A stretch of 64,000 bases of DNA from VAZQ01 sp963739175 (lineage in GTDB: Bacteria > Pseudomonadota > Alphaproteobacteria > Rhizobiales > Xanthobacteraceae): assembly GCA_963739175.1 (NCBI GenBank), contig CAVTZH010000009.1, positions 1,364,001 to 1,428,000 on the forward strand. Direction: 5' to 3'. Each line of letters begins with the position of its first letter. The stretch's first letter is position 1. This document shows positions 25,712-34,901 of the stretch, piece after piece. The translations under genes were made by a program, and so were the position numbers. The notes below the pieces were generated by a model. It was not told the DNA's origin. It made no database searches and saw only the letters and a list, made by a program, of their open reading frames with translations.

Positions 25712-26935
25712 CTAGTTGCGTCGTGGCGGGCCCCAAGGACCGCCTTGTTGGCCCGGCTGGCCTCCGTCCTGCGCCGTACGGCCGCCGATCTCAACCGGCG
25801 GCTGTGAGGGCAGGAACGGCTTGTCGCCGCCGGCGCCGAACGGGGTCGGCGGCCCGGACGGCGGCACGCCGGGCCCGGTCGGCGACCATTGGCCGCTCTC
25901 TTCGCCCTCGTGTCCTTCCTCCGCCGGCGCTTCCGGCTCGGGCAGCGCGATCGGGCCGGGGTCGCGCCCGCCCGCAAAGCGGATGATCGCGGCGATTCGG
26001 CTCTCGATCGACGGGTGGGTGGCGAACAGATCGGCGATGCCCGAGCGCGGATTGTCGACGCACATTTCCATCACGGCCGAAGTCGCGCCTTCGAGCTCGC
26101 CGCGGTTCTCGATCTTGCGCAGCGCCGTGATCATGGCGTCGGGGTTCTTGGTGAGCTCGACCGCGCCGGCGTCGGCGAGGTACTCGCGCTTGCGCGACAG
26201 CGCGAAGCGGATGACGATCGACAGCAGCCACGCCACCGCCATCAGCGCCACCGCGATGACGATGGCGATCACGACGCCGCCGGCGCCCTTGCCGCTGTCG
26301 CTGCTGCTGCGGCTGCCGCGGCCGAAGCGGAAGCCGCTCTGGAAAAACACGCGGAACACCATTTCGGCGAAGAACGAGATGACGCCGGCCATGATGACGG
26401 CGATCACCAGCATGCGCACGTCGCCGTTGCGGATGTGGGTCAGTTCGTGCCCGAGCACGGCCTCGAGCTCGGCGTCGTCGAGCTGGTCGACCAGCCGCGA
26501 GGTGACGGTGATCGAGTATTGCTTCTCGTTGAGCCCGGTGGCGAAGGCGTTGAGCGCATCGCTCTCCATGATCTTGAGCTTCGGCATCGTGATGCCGCGC
26601 GAGATGCACATGTTTTCAAGCAGATTATAGACGCGCGGATTCTCCTGGCGCGTGATCTCATGCCCGCCGGTCAGCGCATCGATCATCTTCTGGTGGAATT
26701 TGTAGGCGATCCACAGCCAGATCAGCGTGCCGATGGTCACGAAGGGCAGGGCCTGCACCAGGTCGCGCAACGCGGCGCGCAACAGCCATTCCAGCGAGGC
26801 GTTGCCGGCCAGCATCGCCTCGGCCAGCAGCGCGCCCGCGAACGTCATCACATAGACGAGCAGGAACAGCCCGATCAGCAGCGCGATCGAGCGGCGCCGG
26901 TTCGACTGGATGTGGGTGTAGAGGCCGTAGGCCAT
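25712..26935 (-). CDS. M48-family (HtpX-like) membrane zinc metalloprotease
   Basis: This 407-residue protease has two N-terminal membrane segments, the zinc motif HELTH at about 161-165, further membrane segments flanking SSSDSGKGAGGVV, and the downstream zinc ligand Glu in REYLADAGAVELT. The C-terminal tail of about 80 residues is Pro/Gly rich (GPGVPPSGPPTPFGAGG..) and probably disordered; this is an extension relative to E. coli HtpX. These proteases take part in membrane-protein quality control. The lemA gene lies upstream on the same strand, the common lemA-htpX pairing. Confidence 0.88.
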   Translation of the reverse strand: MAYGLYTHIQSNRRRSIALLIGLFLLVYVMTFAGALLAEAMLAGNASLEWLLRAALRDLVQALPFVTIGTLIWLWIAYKFHQKMIDALTGGHEITRQENPRVYNLLENMCISRGITMPKLKIMESDALNAFATGLNEKQYSITVTSRLVDQLDDAELEAVLGHELTHIRNGDVRMLVIAVIMAGVISFFAEMVFRVFFQSGFRFGRGSRSSSDSGKGAGGVVIAIVIAVALMAVAWLLSIVIRFALSRKREYLADAGAVELTKNPDAMITALRKIENRGELEGATSAVMEMCVDNPRSGIADLFATHPSIESRIAAIIRFAGGRDPGPIALPEPEAPAEEGHEGEESGQWSPTGPGVPPSGPPTPFGAGGDKPFLPSQPPVEIGGRTAQDGGQPGQQGGPWGPPRRN

Positions 26936-26948
26936 GATGCTCGCTGGT

Positions 26949-27125
26949 TTGTGTCCCGGGCGCGGCGCAGCACGAAGTGATGCGCTGCAGACCCGGGACC
27001 CCGGTTTTGTCTTATCGAAAGAAACCGGGGTCCCGGATCAGCGACGCAACGTTCCGCCATAGCGCGTCGAAAACGCGCGTAAAATGCGCTTATGGCTTCA
27101 CGCTGCACCGCGTCCGGGACAAGAG
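26949..27125. repeat. Dispersed intergenic repeat, copy 1
   Basis: This copy begins CCCGGGCGCGGCGCAGCACG, contains CTGCAGACCCGGGACC and CCGGGGTCCCGGATCAGCG, and ends CTGCACCGCGTCCGGGAC. The same blocks in the same order occur at 62917-63042. It forms several nested hairpins and holds no reading frame. It lies inside the lemA-M48 gene pair. Confidence 0.85.
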
Positions 27126-27126
27126 A

Positions 27127-27690
27127 TCAGAACTTCACCTGCGGCGCCTGGCCGGCCGTCGCGCGTTCGGCGCCGAGATCGAAGAATTCCCTCTGCGTGA
27201 AGCCGGTCGGGCCGGCGAGCAGCACCGCCGGGAACTGCTGGATGCCGGTGTTGTATTCCTGCACGGCGTTGTTGAAGAAGCGGCGCGCCGCGGCGATCTT
27301 GTTCTCGAGGTCCGCAAGCTCGGTCTGCAACTGCTGGAAGTTCTGGTTCGCCTTCAGGTCCGGATAGGCTTCGGACAGCGCGAACAGCTGGCGCAACGCG
27401 CCGGAGAGCATGTTCTCGGCCTGCGCCATCTGCGCCGGCCCCTGCGCCGTCATCGCGGCGTTGCGCGCCTGCACCACCGCTTCGAGCGTGCCGCGCTCGT
27501 GCGAGGCATAGCCCTTCACGGTCTCGACCAGGTTGGGGACGAGGTCGTGGCGCTGCTTGAGCTGCACGTCGACGTCGGCGAACGCCTGGTTGACCCGCTG
27601 CCGCATGGCGACGAGGCCGTTGTAAATGATGATGACCCAGATCACGAGGAGGGCGATGACGCCGAGGACAATCCAGGTGGTGGTGGACAT
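27127..27690 (-). CDS. lemA: LemA family protein
   Basis: This 187-residue protein has an N-terminal membrane helix (TTTWIVLGVIALLVIWVIII), the hallmark YNGLVAMRQRVNQAFADVDVQLKQRHDLVPNLVETVKGY, and a long helical bundle with ENKIAAARRFFNNAVQEYN. It is an anchored helical protein commonly paired with HtpX-like M48 proteases; its biochemical role is unclear. The start at 27690 follows CCATTTCCCC on the opposite strand (no strong site), but it is the usual family start; upstream frame is open without conserved sequence. Confidence 0.9.
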   Translation of the reverse strand: MSTTTWIVLGVIALLVIWVIIIYNGLVAMRQRVNQAFADVDVQLKQRHDLVPNLVETVKGYASHERGTLEAVVQARNAAMTAQGPAQMAQAENMLSGALRQLFALSEAYPDLKANQNFQQLQTELADLENKIAAARRFFNNAVQEYNTGIQQFPAVLLAGPTGFTQREFFDLGAERATAGQAPQVKF

Positions 27691-27865
27691 GGGGAAATGG
27701 CTCCGGAGGGTGTTTGTGCGCCCTAAAGTACCGCAAGTCCTATTGCCTGCGATAGTCGGGCGGAAAGGCGGCAAAGTTCACACATGGACGTAATTTCATG
27801 CGGGCTGAACCGGGCGCCTTCGAGCGCGTTCTTATGGCAACGCTTCGCAACAGGCCTTTTGCGGC

Positions 27866-29327
27866 ATGAATTTCATGACGAATTCGAAAGGTGAGGCGGC
27901 GCCGGCGATCGTCGATACCGACATTCCCGCCCGGCTCGACCGGTTGCCCTGGGGCAGCTTCCATACCCTGGTGGTCGCCGCGCTCGGCATCACCTGGATT
28001 CTCGACGGCCTGGAAGTGACGCTCGCCGGCGCGGTGTCGGGCGCGCTCAAGGACAGCCCGGTCCTGCAATTCACCAACACCGACGTCGGCATCGCCGCCA
28101 GCGCCTATGTCGCCGGCGCGGTGCTGGGCGCGCTGTTTTTCGGCTGGCTCACCGACCGCCTCGGCCGCAAGAAGCTGTTCTTCATCACGCTCGCGGTCTA
28201 TCTCGTCGCCACCGCCGCGACCGCGTTCACCTGGAATCTGTGGACGTTCATGGTCTGCCGCTTCGTCACCGGCGCCGGCATCGGCGGCGAATACACCGCC
28301 ATCAATTCCACCATCCAGGAGCTGATCCCGGCGCGCTACCGCGGCTGGACCGACCTCGTGATCAACGGCAGCTTCTGGGTCGGCGCCGCGATCGGGGCGA
28401 TCGGCTCGATCGTGCTGCTCGATCCGGCGGTGCTCGGCGGTGACCTCGGCTGGCGCGCCGCCTTCCTGATCGGCGCCGCGCTTGGCATCGTCGTCTTCCT
28501 GATGCGGATGTGGATCCCGGAATCGCCGCGCTGGCTGATGACGCATGGCCGCATCGCCGAGGCCGAGGCCATCGTCGCCGCCATCGAGAGCGACTTCCGC
28601 CGCCGCAAGACCGTGATCCCGTCTACCGCGTTGCCGCGCATCCGGCTGCGCGCGCGTTCGCATACGCCGCTGTCGGAAGTCGCGCGCACGCTTGTTCCGC
28701 GATCAGCGCCAGCGCACCGCGGTCGGCCTCACGCTGATGGCGTCGCAGGCGTTCTTCTACAACGCGATCTTCTTCACCTATGCGCTGGTGCTGACCGATT
28801 TCTACGGCATCCGCTCCGATCAGGTCGGCTGGTACATCCTGCCGTTCGCGGTCGGCAATTTCCTCGGGCCGGTGTTCCTCGGGCGCTTCTTCGACACCGT
28901 CGGGCGGCGCCCGATGATCACGGCGACCTATGCGGTGTCGGGCATTCTGCTCGCGATCACCGGCTACCTGTTCGCGATCGGGGTGCTCAGCGCCGTGCAG
29001 CAGACCGTCGCCTGGATGGTGATCTTCTTCGTCGCCTCGACCGCGGCGAGCTCGGCCTATCTCACCGTGAGCGAAACCTTCCCGCTCGAAATCCGCGCGC
29101 TCGCCATCGCCTTCTTCTATGCCGTCGGCACCGGCATCGGCGGCGTGGCCGGTCCGTGGCTGTTCGGCCTCCTGATCGACACCGGCTCGCGCTGGAGCGT
29201 CGCCGGCGGCTACCTGTTCGGCGCCGCGCTGATGATCGCCGCCGCAATTGTCGCGTTTCGCTACGCCGTTCCGGCCGAGCGCAAGCCGCTCGAAGCGGTC
29301 AGCCGCCCGCTGGCGGCGGTCGACTGA
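27866..29327 (+). CDS. MFS transporter (frameshifted)
   Basis: This twelve-segment major facilitator has an N-terminal half up to LSEVARTL, including the loop 2-3 motif GWLTDRLGRKK and PESPRWL after segment 6. The C-terminal half (FRDQRQRTAVGLTLMASQAFFYN to PLEAVSRPLAAVD) is in the next frame. The break is at about 28692, where CTTGTTCCGC stands for CTGTTCCGC. Restored length is about 486 residues, normal for metabolite-H+ or sugar-type MFS carriers. It lies before two decarboxylase-like amidohydrolases, so an aromatic acid is a reasonable guess for the substrate, but nothing proves it. Confidence 0.82.
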
Positions 29328-29407
29328 GCGCTAGCCCGGCACCCTTGCTTGTTCGCCCCATCCGCGTCTTGATACCGGCCGTCGAGTAAGTGGGAGTGGG
29401 GCGGGTC

Positions 29408-30391
29408 ATGAGGGGCAAGATCGGGCTTGAAGAGCATTTCGCAATTCCCGAGACGCTGGACAATTCGCGCGGCTTCTTTCCGGACCGCATCTGGGGCGAG
29501 CTGAAGGCGCGGCTGCTCGATCTGCACGACAACCGGCTGCGGCTGATGGACGAGCACGGCATCGAGATGATGCTGCTCTCGCTCAACGCGCCGGTGGTGC
29601 AGGCGATCCCCGATCCGGCGCGCGCGAATGACGTGGCCCGCAAAGCCAACGACTATCTCGCGCGCGAGATCCAGAAGCGGCCCGGCCGCTTCCAGGGCCT
29701 CGCCGCCTTGCCGATGCAGGATCCGGATCTGGCGATCCGCGAGCTTGACCGCTGCGTGCGCGACCTCGGCTTCAAGGGCGTGCTGGTCAACGGCTTCTCG
29801 CAGGTCGGCGATCCCAACACCATCGTCTACTACGACCTGCCGCAGTACCGGCCGTTCTGGGCGATGGTCGAGCAGCTCGACGTGCCGTTCTATCTGCACC
29901 CGCGCAATCCGCTCAAAGCCGATGCCCGCATCTATGAAGGCGCGCAGTGGCTGCTTGGGCCGGCCTGGGCCTTCGGGCAGGAGACCGCGGTGCACGCGCT
30001 GCGGCTGATGGGATCGGGCCTGTTCGACGCGCACCCGAAGCTTGCGATCGTGCTCGGCCACATGGGCGAGGGACTGCCGTTCAGCATGTGGCGGGTCGAC
30101 AACTGCAACGCCTGGGTCGAGGACCGGCATGGTTATCCGGCCAAGCGCCGGATCGCCGATTATTTCTCGGAGAACTTCTACATCACGACGTCGGGCAACT
30201 TCCGCACCCAGGCGCTGATCAACGCCATCCTCGAGATCGGCGCCGACCGCATCATGTTCTCGACCGACTGGCCGTTCGAGAACGTCGATCACGCCGCGAT
30301 CTGGTTCGACAATGCCGCCATCAGCGAGAACGACCGGCTGAAGATCGGGCGCACCAATGCAGCGAAACTGTTCAAGCTGGGACTAAGCTGA
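29408..30391 (+). CDS. Gamma-resorcylate decarboxylase-like amidohydrolase, copy 1
   Basis: This 327-residue zinc- or manganese-dependent amidohydrolase-fold decarboxylase has metal ligands exactly at the positions known for 2,6-dihydroxybenzoate decarboxylase: Glu8 and His10 in KIGLEEHFA, His164 in YLHPRNP and Asp287 in FSTDWPFEN, plus His218 in VLGHMGEG. The near-full-length family wording (ALDLH..MDEHGIEMM, LVNGFSQ, YYDLPQYRPFW) supports non-oxidative decarboxylation of a hydroxybenzoate. The ATG at 29408 is used. Copy 2 follows with a four-base gap. Confidence 0.85.
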   Translation: MRGKIGLEEHFAIPETLDNSRGFFPDRIWGELKARLLDLHDNRLRLMDEHGIEMMLLSLNAPVVQAIPDPARANDVARKANDYLAREIQKRPGRFQGLAALPMQDPDLAIRELDRCVRDLGFKGVLVNGFSQVGDPNTIVYYDLPQYRPFWAMVEQLDVPFYLHPRNPLKADARIYEGAQWLLGPAWAFGQETAVHALRLMGSGLFDAHPKLAIVLGHMGEGLPFSMWRVDNCNAWVEDRHGYPAKRRIADYFSENFYITTSGNFRTQALINAILEIGADRIMFSTDWPFENVDHAAIWFDNAAISENDRLKIGRTNAAKLFKLGLS

Positions 30392-30395
30392 AATC

Positions 30396-31380
30396 ATGCA
30401 GGGCAAGATCGGGCTGGAAGAGCACTTCGCCGTGCCGGAGACGGCGCTGAACCCGCGCGGCACTTACTCGGACGTGACCTGGGCCGAGCTTGAGCGGCGG
30501 CTGCTCGAATTGCATGACGAGCGGCTGGCGCTGATGGACAAGCACGGCATCGAGATGATGGTGGTCTCGCTCAATGCGCCGGCGGTGCAGGCGGTGCCCG
30601 ATCCGAAGACGGCGGCGGCGCTGGCGCGGGCGGCGAACGACGCGCTGGCGCGAGGAGGTCGCCAGGCGTCCCGACCGCTTTCAGGCGCTGGCCGCGGTGG
30701 CGATGCAGGACCCGGACGCGGCGATCACGGAGCTCGAGCGCGCAGTCAAGCAGCTCGGCTTCAAGGGCGTGCTGGTCAACGGCTTCTCGCAGATCGGCGA
30801 TCCCGACAATGCGGTCTACTACGACCTGCCGCAGTACCGGCCGTTCTGGGCGGCGGTCGAGCGGCTCGGCGTGCCGTTCTACCTGCACCCGCGCAGCCCG
30901 CTGCCGCGCGACGCGCGGCTCTATGCCGGCCATCCCTGGATGATGGGCGCGGCCTGGGCGTTCGGCAACGAAACCGCCGTGCACGCGCTGCGCCTGATCG
31001 GATCGGGGCTGTTCGACGAGCATCCCAAGCTCACGATCGTGCTCGGCCACCTGGGCGAGGGCATCCCGTTCGGGCTGTGGCGGATCGACCATTGCAACGC
31101 TGCCGCGACGAAGACCGACGGCCACAACGCCAGGCGGCAGATCGGCGACTACGTCCGCGAGAACTTCTACGTGACGACCTCGGGCAATTTCAGCACCCAG
31201 GCGTTGATCCACACCATGCTTCAGCTCGGCGCCGACCGCGTCATGTTCTCAGTCGACTGGCCATTCGAGGAGATCGAGCACGCCGCAACCTGGTTCGACG
31301 CCGTCGACATCAGCGAGAGCGACCGGCTGAAAATCGGCCGCACCAATGCGGCGCGGCTGCTCAATCTGCCGGTGAGCTAA
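30396..31380 (+). CDS. Gamma-resorcylate decarboxylase-like amidohydrolase, copy 2 (frameshifted)
   Basis: This is a tandem paralogue of the previous gene with the same metal ligands (EEHFAVPE, YLHPRSP, VLGHLGEG, FSVDWPFEE). The frame breaks after NDALA at about 30651. The next frame continues EEVARRPDRFQALAAVAMQDPD. One extra C explains the break and gives exactly the spacing seen in copy 1. The two proteins differ throughout, so the duplication is old and the substrates may have diverged. The order MFS - copy 1 - copy 2 suggests one operon for an aromatic acid. Confidence 0.82.
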
Positions 31381-31474
31381 CGCCCGGCTCGAACCCGAAC
31401 GGCCCCCGCTGCGACCAATATTAGCGTGGCGCGGGGTGCGCCTCCGTCTTTGGGCGCATTGGGGGGTTCCTGAC

Positions 31475-32494
31475 ATGGCTGAACTGGACGTTGACGTGGC
31501 AGCGCTGGCGGAGCTGCGGCCGGGCGCACCTGGCGCCGCGCTGGTCGCGGCCATGGGCGCACGCTGGAAGCCGCCCGCGGCGCACGAGCAGGGCTGGGTC
31601 AAGGCCGCCGCGCTGAAACACGGCTTCACCGCGCGCCTCGACGTCAACGGCCGCGTCGCGTCGCTGGATTTTCAGGAGCCGTTTCCCCCGACCACCACGA
31701 TCGCCGGGCTCCGTCTCGGAATGTCAGCCAATGCCGCACGCGGCGTGGTGCCGAAGCTCGTCATGTTCCACAGCACTGCGGTGCAAGGTGCCGAGTACTA
31801 CGCCGCCGGGCTGCCGGGCGGATACCGGCTGGGCGCTGAATTCCATCGGGGCAAGCTCTACAAGATCGGATTGTTCGATCTCAACGCGACCTATCCCGAG
31901 AAGACCGCGGTGCCGTATCCCGCGCCCGCCGGGCGGCCGGGGGATCCGTTCGACGATCCGAACTTCAAGCTCGTGGTGCTCTCATCGTTGAACGGCATCC
32001 GGGCGATCGATCTGGGGCGGCCCCAGGACCTTGCCGAGTTCGCGCTGCGCCGCTCCGTCGACCTGGAACGGGAAGGGTACGAGCCGATCCGCGAGGCCTA
32101 CGACTATCTCGTGCGATATCCGCTCGGCGACGCCGAGCTGGCCAAGGTCGAAGCGCTCAACTTCGACGGCGGCAACCCGATCTATCGCCACTTCTACTAT
32201 TTCTGGGATGGCGAGGTGCGCGACTACGATGTGACGAGCGTCGCGGGCATCACGCGCCTGGTCAACCTGCGCGAATTCAACCACGTATCGATGCTCAGGC
32301 AGCTCGATGCCGCACATCTCGTCGGCCTCAATCAGCTCGAAACGCTCAGCTTCGAGTGCGACTGCCGCAATCCCGAGCGCCTGCTTGAGCTGCCGGCCCT
32401 GAAGTGGCTGACGTTCTACCGATCCGCGATCGGCGATGCGTCGCTGATCGCGACGCTGAAGCAGCGCGGGATCGCCGTCCGGGTGATCGGCTAG
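31475..32494 (+). CDS. Unknown protein with leucine-rich-like C-terminus
   Basis: This 339-residue soluble protein has no signal peptide. The ATG at 31475 has GGGGGG nine bases ahead. The first half has no motif I recognise. The second half reads FNHVSMLRQLDAAHLVGLNQLETLSFECDC, then LLELPALKWLTFYRSAIGDASLIATLKQRG, with the spacing of a few degenerate leucine-rich repeats. A middle block, FKLVVLSSLNGIRAIDLGRPQDLAEFALRR, looks like a separate domain. A binding role is suggested by the repeats only. Confidence 0.6.
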   Translation: MAELDVDVAALAELRPGAPGAALVAAMGARWKPPAAHEQGWVKAAALKHGFTARLDVNGRVASLDFQEPFPPTTTIAGLRLGMSANAARGVVPKLVMFHSTAVQGAEYYAAGLPGGYRLGAEFHRGKLYKIGLFDLNATYPEKTAVPYPAPAGRPGDPFDDPNFKLVVLSSLNGIRAIDLGRPQDLAEFALRRSVDLEREGYEPIREAYDYLVRYPLGDAELAKVEALNFDGGNPIYRHFYYFWDGEVRDYDVTSVAGITRLVNLREFNHVSMLRQLDAAHLVGLNQLETLSFECDCRNPERLLELPALKWLTFYRSAIGDASLIATLKQRGIAVRVIG

Positions 32495-32505
32495 AGTCCT
32501 ACCGC

Positions 32506-32540
32506 TCAGCTCGCTTCGCGCAGCTTCACCGCGCGCCTTC
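32506..32540 (-). repeat. Duplicated 3' tail of smc
   Basis: These 35 bases match the smc 3' end at 34902-34934 in the same orientation. The first 28 bases differ at one position, then a 2-base insertion is followed by CCTTC. They encode AVKLREAS and a stop, the last residues of Smc. The two copies are direct repeats that bracket the bicupin and Bug genes. Confidence 0.8.
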
Positions 32541-32655
32541 TGAAGCTCGCCCTTGCGTAAGAGCCGCGCGCCCGGAAGGGGCTTTCGCGCCCGCGAACCG
32601 ATGGCGTAGAGTAACGCCTGCAATGTGCTGACAGTCTGCCGCGGAGACAACGACC

Positions 32656-33858
32656 ATGCACGACGTTACGACCAGTCACTGGCACGAACCGGAAGGCACA
32701 AAAAACGCCGGCTACGGCGCCTGGCAGCGGCCGAACACGTCCTACGATAATTTCATGGAGCTGCAGGGCATCCCGATCTTTCGCGGGATCGGTGTGCGGC
32801 GCGTACAGGACTTGCCGTTGCAGCCGTGGAAGCGCATGGGCGGGCGCGGCACCTTCATCCAACTGTTCGGCACCGAAGGGCTGTGGGGTTGCTATCTGGT
32901 CGAGGTTCCGGGCGCCGGCGCGCTCAATCCGGAGCGGCACATGTACGAGGAGGTATTCCTCGTGGTCGAAGGCCGCGGCACGACCGAGATCTGGACCGAC
33001 GACAACAAGAAGCCGCATACCTTTGAATGGGGGCGCGGCTCGATGTTCTCGGTGCCGATGAACACCTGGCACCGCATCGTCAACGCCGCTTCCAGCCCCG
33101 CGCTCATTCTGGTGGCGACCACCGCGCCGAATGTCATGAATCTGTTCCGCGACATCGACTGGATCTTCAATTGTCCGATCACGCTGAAGTCACGCTACGA
33201 CGGCAGCGACAACTACTTCAAGCCCAAGGACGACGTCGCGCCCGATCCGCTGCGCGGGCTCGCGATGCGCACGACCAATCTGATCCCCGACATCTTCAAT
33301 GCCGAGCTCTATCTCGATAACCGCCGCTCCGAGGGCTACAAGCGGATGGAGCCAAACATGGCCGGCAACGTGTTCTACCAGTTCATCGGCGAGTATCTCA
33401 CCGGCCAATATTCCAAGGCGCATGCGCACGCTTCGGCGGCGGTGCTCGTCTGCATCGGCGGCACGGGTTACACCTACACATGGCCGCGCTCGCTCGGCAT
33501 GACGCCATGGAAGGATGGCAAGGCCGATCAGGTGTTGCGACAGGACTACGAGCCGGTCGGGATGGTGACTGCGGCTCCGTTCGGCGGCGATTGGTTCCAT
33601 GCGCATTTTGGAACCAGCGTGAAGCCGCTGCGGCTGATCGGCTGGTACGGCCCGAACAACCACCGCGCCCACAAGCCGGGACGCCCCGGCGAAAAAGCGA
33701 TCGACGAGGGCGCGATCGATATTCGCGACGGTGGCACCGCGATTCCGTATTGGGATGAGGACCCCTTCATCCGCCAGGAATACGAGGAGATCATCTGCAA
33801 GAATGGCGTCCCCTCGGCGATGAACGAAACGCTCTACGTCGACTCCTCGAAAACCTGA
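32656..33858 (+). CDS. Bicupin protein
   Basis: This 400-residue soluble protein has two cupin barrels. The first includes NPERHMYEEVFLVVEGRGTTEIW and PMNTWHRIVNA. The second includes YSKAHAHASAAVLVCIGGTGYTYTW and GDWFHAHFGTS. Both sets of histidines and acidic residues could hold a metal. Similar proteins are annotated as dioxygenase-like or ethanolamine-lyase activators with no firm function. GGAG sits nine bases before the ATG. The Bug gene follows after 15 bases, so the pair is likely one transcription unit for uptake and handling of a small organic acid. Confidence 0.8.
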   Translation: MHDVTTSHWHEPEGTKNAGYGAWQRPNTSYDNFMELQGIPIFRGIGVRRVQDLPLQPWKRMGGRGTFIQLFGTEGLWGCYLVEVPGAGALNPERHMYEEVFLVVEGRGTTEIWTDDNKKPHTFEWGRGSMFSVPMNTWHRIVNAASSPALILVATTAPNVMNLFRDIDWIFNCPITLKSRYDGSDNYFKPKDDVAPDPLRGLAMRTTNLIPDIFNAELYLDNRRSEGYKRMEPNMAGNVFYQFIGEYLTGQYSKAHAHASAAVLVCIGGTGYTYTWPRSLGMTPWKDGKADQVLRQDYEPVGMVTAAPFGGDWFHAHFGTSVKPLRLIGWYGPNNHRAHKPGRPGEKAIDEGAIDIRDGGTAIPYWDEDPFIRQEYEEIICKNGVPSAMNETLYVDSSKT

Positions 33859-33873
33859 GGCGGAGGCGTCAAT

Positions 33874-34896
33874 ATGACGCGAGCCCCGTGGCACCATTGC
33901 GTTGTTGCGGCGGCGTTCGCGCTGCCCGCGGGTCCGGCGGCGGCGCAGGTGGACCGGGTGGCCGATTTCTACTCCGGCAAGCAGATCAAGATCATCGTCG
34001 GCTTGCCGCCGGGCGGCGGCGCCGACGCCTATGCGCGTTTGGTGCAACGTCACCTCGGCCGGCACATTCCTGGCAATCCCACGACCGTGGTGCAGAACAT
34101 GCCCGGAGCGGGGTCGCAGCGCTCGGTAATGGCGCTGAACACAAGCGGCTCCGACGGCACCACCATGGTGCATTTCAGCTCGGGGCTGCTGACCGAGGCA
34201 ATCACCGCGCCCGATCGCGTCAAGATCGATTTCAGGAACTACGCCTGGATCGGCAATGTCAGCGAGGACGTGCGCGTCTGTTATTTGCGTAGCGCAAAAG
34301 GGGTGCAGAATTGGGCTGAGATGCTCGCCCATCAGGAGGTGATTTTCGCAGGTTCCGCGGCGGGCACCGCCGGCAACGCCAACATTGCCATGCTGCGCAA
34401 TCTGTTCGGCGTGCCGCTCAAGATCGTACAGGGCTATGCCGGCAGCGCCGCCAAGCGGCTTGCGATCGAGCGTGGCGAAGTCGACGGCGACTGCGGCGGC
34501 TGGACATCGGTACCCGAGGACTGGCTGCGGGAGAAAAAGATCAATGTGATCGTTCGCCTGTCATCAACGCTGATTGCGGGCATGGATGGCGGAGTGCCGT
34601 TCGGCGGCGACCTCGTGAAAAACTCCGACGAGCGCCGCATTTACGATTTCCTGGTGCTGCCGGAGCGGCTGGGGCGGCTGTTCATGGCTGCCGGCGACGT
34701 GCCGCAGGAGCGGGTGACGGCGCTGCGTCGCGCTTTCGATGCGATGGTGGCCGATCCCGCGTTCCGCGCCGAAGCCGCGAAGGCCAATCTCACCGTTGCG
34801 CCGATGACGGGCGCGGAGGTCGCACGTCAGCTCGCCGAAGCCTATGCGATGCCGGCAGAGTTGATCGCCAAGGCAAAGGCTATCGTCAGCGAGTAA
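33874..34896 (+). CDS. Bug/TctC-type periplasmic binding protein
   Basis: This 340-residue protein has a signal peptide ending AAAQ and then the family start FYSGKQIKIIVGLPPGGGADAYARLVQRHLGRHIPGNPTTVVQNMPGAGS. The lobes continue to YAGSAAKRLAIERGEVDG and the C-terminal helix LAEAYAMPAELIAKAKAI. It should bind a carboxylate in the periplasm. No TctAB membrane partners are present in the window, as often seen in this expanded family. CGGAGG precedes the ATG. It ends five bases before the smc stop, converging on smc. Confidence 0.87.
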   Translation: MTRAPWHHCVVAAAFALPAGPAAAQVDRVADFYSGKQIKIIVGLPPGGGADAYARLVQRHLGRHIPGNPTTVVQNMPGAGSQRSVMALNTSGSDGTTMVHFSSGLLTEAITAPDRVKIDFRNYAWIGNVSEDVRVCYLRSAKGVQNWAEMLAHQEVIFAGSAAGTAGNANIAMLRNLFGVPLKIVQGYAGSAAKRLAIERGEVDGDCGGWTSVPEDWLREKKINVIVRLSSTLIAGMDGGVPFGGDLVKNSDERRIYDFLVLPERLGRLFMAAGDVPQERVTALRRAFDAMVADPAFRAEAAKANLTVAPMTGAEVARQLAEAYAMPAELIAKAKAIVSE

Positions 34897-34901
34897 GGCC
34901 G

